Under the pieces are notes generated by a model. It was not told the DNA's origin and did not search any database. It was given only the letters and a program-made list of their open reading frames with translations. Shown piece by piece: positions 43,001 through 55,000 of a stretch of 64,000 nt of DNA. This DNA comes from Cyprinodon diabolis (taxonomy: Eukaryota > Chordata > Actinopteri > Cyprinodontiformes > Cyprinodontidae), in assembly GCA_030533445.1 (NCBI GenBank), contig CM060080.1, forward strand, positions 8,605,717 to 8,669,716, in the 5' to 3' direction. Every line of letters begins with the position of its first letter. Position 1 is the stretch's first letter. The position numbers and the translations under genes are program-made.

Positions 43001-46000
43001 TTATAAAAATGTTTTACATTGCTCATTGTCAACCCCCCTCCCTATTATTAAAACGTTAGCTGTGATCATTATAACCAGTCAGCTGTGATTATCAAAGTTA
43101 TGAAATAATGTAGATTTTTTTGCTTCAACCGTATCTACATTGAGTTGATCTACAGGTGCTGGTCATAAAATTAGAATATCATGAAAAAGTAGATTGATTT
43201 CAGTAATTCCATTTAAAAAGTGAAACTTGTATATTATATTCATACATTACATACAAACTCATATATTTCAGATGTTTATTTTGTTTAATTTTGATGATTA
43301 CAAATGACAACAAATGAAAATCTCAAATTCATCATATCAGAAAATTAGAATATTACTGAAGACCAATAAAAACAAAGGATTTATAGAAATGTTGGCCAAC
43401 TGAAAAGTATGAACATGAAAAGTATGAGCATGTACAGCACTCAGTATTTAGTTGGGCCTCCTTTGGCCTGTATTACTGCAGCAATGCGGCGTGGCATGGA
43501 GTCGATCAGTCTGTGGCACTGCTCAGGTGTTATGATAGCCCAGGTTGCTCTAATAGTGGCTTTTAGCTCTTCTGAATTGTTGGGTCTGGTGTATTGCATC
43601 TTCTTCTTCACAATACCCCATAGATTTTCTATGGGGTTAAGGTCAGGAGAGTTTGCTGGCCAATTAAGAACAGGGATACCATGGTCCTTCAACCAGGTAC
43701 TGGTAGCTTTGGCACTGTGTGCAGGTGCCAAGTCCTGTTGGAAAATGAAATCTGCATCTCCAAAAAGTTGGTCAGCTGCAGGAAGCATGAAGTGCTCTAA
43801 AACTTCCTGGTATGTGGCTGCGTTGACCCTGGACCTCAGAAAACACAATGGACCAACACCAGCAGATGACATGGCACCCCAAACCATCACTGACTGTGGA
43901 AACTTTACACTGGACTTCAAGCAACGTGGATGAAGTGCCTCTCTTCTTTTCCTCCAGACTCTGGGACCTTGATTTCCAAAGGAAATGCAAAATTTACTTT
44001 CATCAGAGAACATGACTTTGGACCACTCACCAGCAGTCCAGTCCTGTTTCTCTTTAGCCCAGGCAAGACGCTTCTGACGCTGTCTGTGGTTCAAGAGTGG
44101 CTTGACACAAGGAATGCGACAGCAGAAACCCATGTCTTTCATACGTCTGTGTGTGGTGGTTCTTGAAGCACTCACTCCAGCTGCAGTCCACTCTTTGTGA
44201 ATCTCCCCCACATTTTTGAATGGGTTTTGTTTCACAATCCTCTCCAGGGTGCGGTTATCTCTCTTGCTTGTACACTTTTTTCGACCACATCTTTTCCTTC
44301 CCTTCGCCTCTCTATTAATGTGCTTGGACACTGAGCTCTGTGAACAGCCAGCCTCTTTAGCGATGACCTTTTGTGTCTTGCCCTCCTTGTGCAAGGTGTC
44401 GATGGTCGTCTTTTGGACAACTGTCAAGTCAGCAGTCTTCCCCATGATTGTGTAGCCTATAGAACTAGACTGAAAGACCATTTAAAGGCTTTTGCAGGTG
44501 GTTTGAGTTAATTAGCTGATTAGAGTGTGGCACCAGGGGCCATCAATTTTGAACCTTTTCACAATATTCTAATTTTCTGATATGATGAATTTGAGATTTT
44601 CATTTGTTGTCATTTGTAATCATCAAAATTAAACAAAATAAACATCTGAAATATATGAGTTTGTATGTAATGTATGAATATAATATAGAAGTTTCACTTT
44701 TTAAATGGAATTACTGAAATCAATCTACTTTTTCATGATATTCTAATTTTATGACCAGCACCTGTACAGCACCAAACCCAGCAAAGCAGACTGGCTTATC
44801 CACTCTATCTCTTCACCATTGGATGTTTACCTTCATCCTTCTTATCGTCTATTTCCTCCTCTTCAGCCAGCTCTTCTCCTCCAGAGAGGATTCTCGGTAT
44901 CCAGACACCGTAGCTGTGACCTTTGACCCCACTAACCGCTGGCTGTCTTGCGTCTACAATGACCACAGTCTGTACGTGTGGGACATCCAGGAGCTCCGCA
45001 GGGCAGGGAAGCTCTACTCGGCCCTCTACCACTCCTCCTGCGTGTGGGGCCTGGAGGTCAGTGTTCTCATTTTACTCACCTTAGTCTGAAATGAGTTAAA
45101 TCCATTAACTTGAAACAAGCTGTGTATGTTCCCAGTGACTCCCATTACTCCCAGTATCAGTCTGACTCATATGGTATCACTGGAACTGAACAATGGAGGA
45201 AAACACTATAGAACTATAGCCCCTAGATGTGGTCTTTGGTGTTACAGTATATGATGGTAATCTAAGATCCAGCAGCAGAAACGGAGAGGAGGACCATTTT
45301 CTCCATGAAGCAGTGCAGCTTTTGGCTAAAAAGGTCCGTCTCTACCCCATCCGTCCCGGAAGCACGTTCCGTTCTGCGCATCCAGATACACATCTGGGGC
45401 GCCCTTGATTTTTTTTTTTTGTTAAAAAGACCTAAATAACATTTTTTCCTACCCCAAAATAGTAAACGTACTAAGCTATAATGTGTTAAAGGTTAACAAT
45501 GTATTTTCGGAGAAAATAATTGCTTTAAAATCCTGTTTTGTCAATCTGTGCCAGATCTGCACCAGATCCTACGCTACTTCCAGGAGCTTACTTTTTGAGC
45601 TTTGGATTTAAACATAAATCTATTCTTTACGAGTTATATGTTTTCCTTTTTATGTTAAAATTATGGTATATAGTGTGTAAGAGTCAATTTGAGTGAAAGC
45701 TGAGAGGTAAAGAGTAACACGACGAGAAAGTTAAAATAAAAACCCAACATCTGAAACGTTCCTTTTCCTTTTAGGCTCCAAAATTCTTTATCATTTTAAT
45801 GATAAACCACAAAAGATGAGACTTTTTTTAAATCAGATGCATCATGTTGAGAGATACGTTTTTAAACAGTTTAGTGAGTCAGTCAGTTAGAAAAAACTCC
45901 TGGATCGGTCACATGACTTTCTGGAAACCACACGCGCACCGATGCAACGTTTAGCTCTATGGGCTCCATGCACGCACCCACGCATCGCTATTAATGGACC

Positions 46001-49000
46001 CATCGCTAGTCTGTAGGTTTCCTTGGACATGTGACCACTAAAAGACTTAAAGCGACGCTGATAAACCAGAAAGTGCTCAAAAAGATTTTAGGTTTCTGTC
46101 TCAGGTCCACATCTGAAAGCATTTTGTTCCGTTACCAGACCCGGGTCCGCCTGTTAGTGACTCCTTATTTAGAAGTTATCCAGGGTTTATCAGAATGACA
46201 GCAGGTGGGAAGGGTTAATGTCCCAGTCTGAGCTTCTGGGTCTCCTGCAGGTGAGCGGTGATGGAGATGGAGGTGGTGAGGCGCAGTTCCTCCCAGGCTC
46301 CTTCCTGTCCTGTTCCTCTGATAACACCATCAGGCTGTGGAACATCGACAGACACAACATCCTCCACAGGAATATCCTGAGCAACGTAGGACCGCACACA
46401 CCCACACCTCTGTAGCACAGCTGGACTGCTCTGACCTCTAACCTCTGCCCCCCAGGACCTACAGAAGGTCCTCTATGTGGACAACAACATCAGCAGCCTT
46501 CTGGACACGGACAGCATCACTGCTGCCTGCACCAACTCTGAGAAGGTAGGCTCATCTGTACCGGAGGCGCAGCAGCTGGACCAGAACCGAGTGGGCATCA
46601 GAACCCTGAGAGTCAGTCCAGGTGGAAAACATCTGGCCTCTGGAGACCGGGTCGGAGTCCTCCGGTGAGACTACAACAGAATCAGCAGCTCTTCTGACCC
46701 ACTAGATGTTTGGAATGATGTCTGAGGGATGTTTGCCTTCCAGGATCCATGATCTGCAGAGCATGGAGGAGATCCTGAATGTTCAAGCTCACGACTCTGA
46801 GATCCTCTGCCTGGAGTTCTCCAAACCCGACACTGGTGAGGATGACAAGTGTTCACAGTCTTTTGTCCCATTTTATCCTCAGTAGCCTGACCTGATCCAT
46901 CTGATCTTTAAAACAGCTGCAGCGGAAAACAAATGCTGAACATAGCTAAAAATAATAAACACAATAAAAGAATAAAATATACCACAGAAATATAAAATAA
47001 GGCAATAATAGGAATTTGTTTAAGCTAGCTAAAGAAGGTCACCACAACGAAGTCCTGCCAGTGTTAAGTCCTGCCATTAAACAATTTGGGCAGTGAAGGA
47101 GCAGCGAAGAGAAGACTGGCCCCTCTGAGCTTAAACCTGAGGAGGCAAGGAGAAGATCAGAGAGGTAAGACGGGGCAAGGTCCTTTAAAAAAACAAAAAC
47201 AAAGATAAGAATTTTAAAACCGAGTCTAGCCAGTGCAGTGAAGACAGGACAGGAGTGATGGGATCACATTGTGGAGTTAAAAGATGCTGTATGAGAGACA
47301 GCAATGATTGGCACACCAGCATAGAGTCCAAAAAGTAATCCAGCCGAGATGAAATAAAAATATGGACGACTGTTTCAAAGGGTTGCCGTGAAAGAAAAGG
47401 TTTTAGTTTTGCCAATTGAGTAAAACCCAGTTTGGCCAGAACAACATCCGGGACTTTGTTGGTTCTTGGTCTGCTGTTCTAGTGAAATGGAACAGTAGTG
47501 AGGATGATGATGTTTCACAGCCAAACAAGAAGGCCCGAGTAAACAGATTGATAAATGGCCCGTTTTAAAGTCTGTTGTTCTCCAGTCGTCTTCTGGCTCA
47601 ACCATTCTGGAGCTTTATTTACTTTCCTTAGAGATCATAGTCCCTCCAGCAGGGTCATCTCAAACACATTCTGTAGGTCCCAGAATGCATAAAATTCCAC
47701 CACTAAAATTTTTACCAGCAGGTGGAGCCATTGCGCGCAGCTCCAAGCTGACACCAGAAGTTCCAAACCCCACAGCTCTGGAACTGTTATAGCTAGAGAT
47801 CTGAAAGTTTCTGCATTTGTGGTTGACATGATGCAGAACTAATATATTACAATAAAACCTGCCTTTTCTCAAGAATGTCTTTATTACTGCTGTTCAAAAA
47901 AGACCTATCATTTCCGAGAATAAAAAACAACAATTTTGAGTCATGTTTGAACTGATGCAGGTTGGTCTGTGTTCTAGTCTCCCAATTTTAGAAACTACAG
48001 AGTGTTAGCTTTCAAATAATGTATTGCATATGTAATTTGGGTTCCTAAGTTATTTGCTTTTCCATTTTGGTATGCAAAATAGGTGAGGATTACCCAAAAT
48101 GAGGTGGATGTTAACAGGTTATTAAGAAAGAATTGATTTTGTCTGAAAGAAAAGAAAGCTGGGAGTTTATCTCCTTGGCAGTAAGCAGAATTCGGGTGAA
48201 GCTGTGGCCTTGTCTGTCTCAGGTCTCCAGCTGTTGGCCACAGCCAGTCGGGACCGTCTGATCCATGTCCTGGATGCATCCAGAGACTACAGCCTGGTCC
48301 AGACTCTGGATGAACACTCTTCCTCCATCACCGCCCTCAGATTCGCTGGTCAGCTTCTATCACCTCCTTCTTCCTTTCTTTCCTTCCTTCCTCTCTTCCT
48401 TTTCTCTTCCCTTCCTTTTCTCATTCCTTCCTTCCGTTCTTGACCGCTTTCCTTCCTTCCTTCCCCGCCTTCCTTCCTCGCCTTCCTTCCTTCTTTCCTT
48501 CCTTTCTTCCTTCCTTCTTTCCTTCCTTTCTCGCCTTCCTTCCTTTTTTCGCCTTCCTATCTCGCCTTCCTTCCTTTCTTGCCTTCCTTCCTTTCTCACC
48601 ATCCTTCCTTCCTTTCTCGCCTTCCTTCCTTTTTTGCCTTCCTTCCTTCCTTCCTTCCTCGCCTTCCTTCCTTCCTTTGTCGTCTTCCTTCCTTCCTTTG
48701 TCGTCTTCCTTCCTTCCTTCCTTTCTCACCATCCTTCCTTCCTTTCTCGTCTTCCTTCCTTCCTTTTTTCGCCTTCCTTCCTTTCTCGCCTTCCTTCCTT
48801 CCTTCCTTTCTCGTCTTCCTTCCTTCCTTCCTTTCTCGTCTTCCTTCCTTCCTTTGTCGTCTTCCTTCCTTCCTTTCTCACCATCCTTCCTTCCTTTCTC
48901 GCCTTCCTACCTTCCTTTTTTCATCTTGCTTCCTTCCTTCCTTCCTTTCTCGTCTTCCTTCCTTCCTTTCTCGTCTTCCTTCCTTCCTTTCTCTTCTTCC

Positions 49001-52000
49001 TTCCTTCCTTTCTCACCATCCTTCCTTCCTTTCTCGCCTTCCTTCCTTCCTTTCTCGCCTTCCTTCCTTCCTTTCTCGTCTTCCTTCCTTCCTTTCTCGC
49101 CTTCCTTCCTTCCTTTTTTCGCCTTTCTTCCTTCCTTCCTTTCTCGTCTTCCTTCCTTCCTTCCTTTCTCGTCTTCCTTCCTTCCTTCCTTTCTCGCCTT
49201 CCTTCATTTCTCGTCTTCCTTCCTTCCTTCCTTTCTCGTCTTCCTTCCTTCCTTTCTCACCATCCTTCCTTCCTTCCTTCCTTCCTTTCTCGCCTTCCTT
49301 CCTTCCTTCCTTCCTTTCTCGTCTTCCTTCCTTCCTTTCTCGTCTTCCTTCCTTCCTTCCTTCCTTCCTTCCTTTCTTTCTCGTCTTCCTTCCTTCCTTC
49401 CTTTCTCGTCTTCCTTCCTTTCTTTCTTCCTTCCTTTCTTTCTCGTCTTCCTTCCTTCCTTCCTCGTCTTCCTTCCTTTCTTCCTTCCTTCCTTCCTTTC
49501 TTTCTAGTCTTCGTTCCTTCCTTCCTTTCTTTCTCATCTTCCTTCCTTTCTTCCTTCCTTCCTTCCTTTCTTTCTCATCTTCCTTCCTTCCTTCCTTCCT
49601 TCCTTTCTCGTGTTCCTTCCTTTCTTCCTTCCTCCTGGAGTTCTTTTTGGTATACTACCATGGTTCGCTCCTCCCTCTGATCCATGGGGGTCCTCCTCGC
49701 TGTGTTTTAATGCTCTTCTTCTCTGGCCCGTCAGCCAATGAGGGGAAGGTGTGGATGATCAGCTGTGGAGCCGATAAGAGCGTCTACTTCCGTACAGCGC
49801 AGCAGGTGAGCACAGCAGCAGGTAGAATCGCTGTGAGTGTCGGTACACCATCCAGTGAGTATAGTCAGAGGGTTTTCCTCCTCTCTCTCAGACGAGAGAA
49901 GGTTTGGAGTTCACACGGGCGCATCACGTTGTCAGGAAGACCACCCTGTATGACATGGATGTGGAGCCAACCCGGAGATACGCCGCAGTTGGATGTCAGG
50001 ACCGCAAAATCAGGTAGATCATCAACATCAGCCTTAAAGCATCAGGTTCACACAGAGCAGACATGGTGGATGTGTTCAAGAATGATGATGATGATATTGA
50101 TGATGATGATGGTGATGAAGAAGAGCTTTTGCCTCATCTGTTCTGCAGAATCTTTAACATTGCCAATGCCAAACAGAAGAAGGTCTACAAAGGTTCTCAG
50201 GGCGAGGAGGGGACGGTCATCAAGGTATTTATCTCTTGGATTCCATGACAACGCCTCATGGAACCACTGATCTCTACTTATTCACTGTATGCTTATAGGC
50301 CGATAAAAGTGAAGTTACCTGCCGCCATTTTGGTTCTCCCTACTCTCATTAAGTCGCGCCATAAAAAGGCCTCCCTGTGTTGCATTTGGCTGTAAAAACA
50401 AGCTGTTTTCTGGCTGTGGGAAGACGATCCACAGTGGATGCACTGCACAGACACAGCATAACAGCATATATCACAATGTGCAAATAGAAAATACTGCACC
50501 ATTAACAGACATGTACTTGTAATTCAGTCTTTATGTAAAATATTTGAATTTTATGTAATAAAATTACATGTACATCATCAATTTCGCACTTTTGGTACAT
50601 CGTCAGATGGTGTCTTTATTCTTAATATCTGGTTACAGTATCATTATGCCTCATTAACACACAGATTTTTTTTTTATTTTTATATGTTGCATTACATGAT
50701 TTTTAGAATTTTTGACTTCATACTGTTTATGCAATGTGATGTGCCTATTTATTTATTTATTTTTTTTAACAGTGTCCTGTCTGGCAATGTGGCAATAAGA
50801 ATAATTGTCCTGATGCCAAAAAGAGCCCAACAGATTTTACTTTCACAAGTGGAGCAGTATGGCAATTGCCAAACTGCTCCACTTGTTTCATGCATATAAA
50901 TTGCTTTATTATAATTATGCAGGGAGTTTTACAGATTATATGGACACTGCAATGTAAATAGAGCAGAATAACAGAAGAAGAAAAAAAAGAGAAAGATGAA
51001 AAAAAGAGGAGATATGCCTATTTTTTCATATTTCAATGGGGAAATGATGGAATGATGGTGCGTGGTGTAGTGTAAAGGGGGTAAAGAGGGGCAATCAGTC
51101 TCTAATGACCTCCTCCCCATCAGGAATCGTGAGGTCAGGAGAAAATCTAACATGTTTGAAATCCAGGCAGTTGTAAGGTGGTAGTGGGCAAATCCCTCAG
51201 TGCGCAAACAAGGATCCTTATTCTTCCTCTCAGAGGAAAACACAGTAGCATGGAAGGGTTGCAATGAGTGAAATGGAGTTCTTTCTGTAAAATGGACCAT
51301 AGTAGCCACATTTGCTGAGCCAGGTAGATCTCATCAGAGCGTTGCAGAGTGAGAACAAACATGATGAGCTGGGAACTTTTAAACCCTGCGGTTTCATTGT
51401 ACAGTGTGAGCTGTACTGTGTGCAACTACGAAAATATCGTATAGTGTATGCCTGGCTTAAATTACCTTTACCATAAACGAGAGTAATCTACTGATGCTAT
51501 GAAACATTGACACTGGTGTCAGAGTGATGAATTTATCTTTATTAAAAAGTCTTCAGTCCCCCTGAAAATGAGAACATCATCATTGTTCGATGCTGTAGCC
51601 CACGGATTGTTTACATTCAGACCAGTCTATCAAGGGAGTACCAATATGGCGGCTGGTGACTTCACAGCACCATGTACTACCTACTGCCTATCAGCAATCC
51701 AGTAAATAAATAGAGGTCAGTGCATGGAACCCTGTGTCACCTTCTCTTCTTTTTCAGGTACAAATTGACCCATCTGGACTCTACATCGCCACCTCCTGTT
51801 CTGACAAGAATGTGTCCATATTTGACTTCTGTTCTGGAGAGCGTGTGGCCACCATGTTTGGACACTCAGGTCAGTGGGACAAGTATTCGTCTCTGTCTGT
51901 CTTCCACGCCTCTGTTATGTTACGGTGGAGCTCCAACCTTTTCCTGTCTGTGTTCAGAGATTGTAACTGGGCTGAAGTTCAGCAATGACTGCAGACACCT

Positions 52001-55000
52001 GATCACCGCATCAGGAGACAGGTTGGTCTTCAAACACTTCACCTGGTCCAGTTTCATCATTGAACTACAAATCTCTTAATCACTAAACCAGAACAGAACT
52101 TTAAACAAGCAGGTAAAGTTATGCTTAGTTTAGGGCTGAAACTAAAAAGTTTCTTCTTCTTTTATTTTTTAATGCAAAATATTTCTATACATTTTACAAT
52201 TTTGGTTTAATTCCTGCTCCAAGTGGGTCGCTCAGTCAGCTAATGCATATTTTAGACTCTCTATACTATCAGGTAATGATTAATCAATTACTACATTAGT
52301 TGACGATTATCTCAATATTCAATTAATCCGATTATTTGTTTCACTACTAGTTTAGGTATCAAATCTTAAATGCTTCTAGAATTATTGAAGGGTTGAGCCC
52401 CTTTACACTGATACCCCAAATTAAACCAAAGACATGGATGGCCTGCTGACTGGAGGGGCAGGCAGACTGTAGAAAAGCTGCCAGGAGCCCCAAGGTGACT
52501 CTGGAGGAGCTGCAAAGAGAAGCTTTCCTCAGGGCAATTCTTAGTTCACAAAGCTGGCCTTTATGGAGGACCGGCAGGAAGGATGTAAGTCCTGTTAGCC
52601 GTTTGACACAGAAGAGCTGTGAAAGAACTCGCTTTAGTATAAGCTAGACGCCACGACTGATGAGGAACTGACACTGAACGTCTGTCAACCATCAGATAAC
52701 TGACCTGGAACTGATGGCCCACGGATGGCAGACGCTGGCATACGGCGGTATGTATTGTGACGAGTGCCAGCGTCCTTCAGCGAGCTCATAATTTATACAA
52801 AATGGACCCATAACTTCTCCAGCGTATTCCAGGGTTTTTGCCAGATTTTTCGTATGCGAACTGATCTAAATCGTCAAGGTGTGACAGGGACCTTAGCTTC
52901 ATAAAAAGAAATTATAATCTTAAGAACTTCACTGCAAAAAATATCTAGAATTAAGTAAAGAAATTCCAGAATTAATTGGTTTTATCCTTAATTGGAGCAG
53001 GTAAATAAGATTTTCACTCTTAAATTAAGATAATTAGATAATATGCACTTGAAGTAAAACAATGCAGTTTTTTTTTCTTATTTTAAATGTAAATTGTCTT
53101 GTTCCATTGGCAAAGGGTCTCAATTGCCTCTTTATTCAAGAAAGAAATGCATTTATTTTAAGAAACATTTTGCAGAGTCCAGATGGTATGAATAGTTTTC
53201 CAAGGTGCTGTTGGGGCTGGTCCTAAAGATGCGGTGCCAGCTGACCTTTAGCTTTTTCCACCAGCAGAAAATGCAGTAATCACTGCATTGCTTTGTTTGT
53301 GCAGCTGCATGTTTGTTTGGCGCCTGAGTGCAGAGCTGACCATCAGGATGAGGCATCAGCTGGCCAAACTCCGACCTTCCAGCTCAATTCCTAACCCCCT
53401 CAGCGCCTCTGACCAGGGGGCCGTGGAGCCCAGGTAAGTTGGACCTGCTGAGAAATGCTGACAGCTTAACCAAAGAGTTAACCCAAAGAGTTAACCCAAA
53501 TGTTTAAATAAAGAGTTAACCAAAAGGGTTAATCAAATAGTTAACAAAAGGGTTAACCCAAAGACCTAACCATAAGAGTTAACCAAAGGTTAGGGTTCTG
53601 TTAACCCTGAATAAGTAGTTAACCCAATGGGTTAACCAAATGGTTAACCAAAGGCTTAACCAAAAAGCTAACCAAAGAGTTAACCCAATGGGTTAACCAA
53701 AGGTTTAACCAAAGAGTTAACCTAAAGGGTTAACCCAAAGAGTTAACCAAATGTTTAAATAAAGAGTTAACCAAAAGGGTTAATCAAATAGTTAATCAAA
53801 GGATTAACCAAAGGGTTAACCCAAAGACTTAACCATAAGAGGTAACCAAAGGTTAGGGTTGTGTTAACCCTGAACAAGTAGTTAACCCAATGGGTTAACC
53901 AAATGGTTAACCAAAGGCTTAACCAAAAAGCTAACCAAAGAGTTAACCCAAAGGGTTAACCAAAGGGTGAACCAAAAGTTTAACCAAAGAGTTAACCCAA
54001 AGGGTTAATCAAAGAGTTACCCCAAGTGGTTAGCCAAAAGCTTAACCAAAGAGTTAACCCAAAGACTTAACCCAAAGGGTTAACCCAAGGGATTAACCAA
54101 ATGTTAAACCAAAGAGTTAACTAAAAGGGTTAATTAAATAGTTAATCAAAGGATTAACCAAAGAGTTAACCACAGGGTTTACCAAAGGCTTAACCATAAT
54201 AGTTAACCAAAGGCTTAACCAAAGGGTTAACCAAAGGTTAGGGTTCTGTTAACCCTGAACACGTAGTTAACCCAAAGGTTTAACCAAATGGTTAACACAA
54301 AGAGGTAACCAAATGTTTAAATAAAGAGTTAACCAAAAGGGTTAATCAAATAGTTAATCAAAGGATTAACCAAAGGGTTAACCCAAAGACTTAACCATAA
54401 GAGGTAACCAAAGGTTAGGGTTGTGTTAACCCTGAACAAGTAGTTAACCCAATGGGTTAACCAAATGGTTAACCAAAGGCTTAACCAAAAAGCTAACCAA
54501 AGAGTTAACCCAAAGGGTTAACCAAAGGGTGAACCAAAAGTTTAACCAAAGAGTTAACCCAAAGGGTTAATCAAAGAGTTACCCCAAGTGGTTAGCCAAA
54601 AGCTTAACCAAAGAGTTAACCCAAAGACTTAACCCAAAGGGTTAACCCAAGGGATTAACCAAATGTTAAACCAAAGAGTTAACTAAAAGGGTTAATTAAA
54701 TAGTTAATCAAAGGATTAACCAAAGAGTTAACCACAGGGTTTACCAAAGGCTTAACCATAATAGTTAACCAAAGGCTTAACCAAAGGGTTAACCAAAGGT
54801 TAGGGTTCTGTTAACCCTGAACACGTAGTTAACCCAAAGGTTTAACCAAAGGGTTAACCCAAAGAGTTAACCAAATGTTTAAATAAAGAGTTAACCAAAA
54901 GGGTTAATCAAATAGTTAATCAAAGGATTAACCAAAGGGTTAACCCAAAGACTTAACCATAAGAGGTAACCAAAGGTTAGGGTTGTGTTAACCCTGAACA

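Noticed and set aside
46546..46565. Internal donor gtaggctc in exon 12
   Set aside because: No acceptor before the conserved GIRTLRVSP segment; the frame is continuous.
48265..50270. Three plus-strand frames of 355-563 aa over the CTTC array
   Set aside because: Pure consequence of a stop-free pyrimidine repeat; they run through true mapkbp1 exons in wrong frames.
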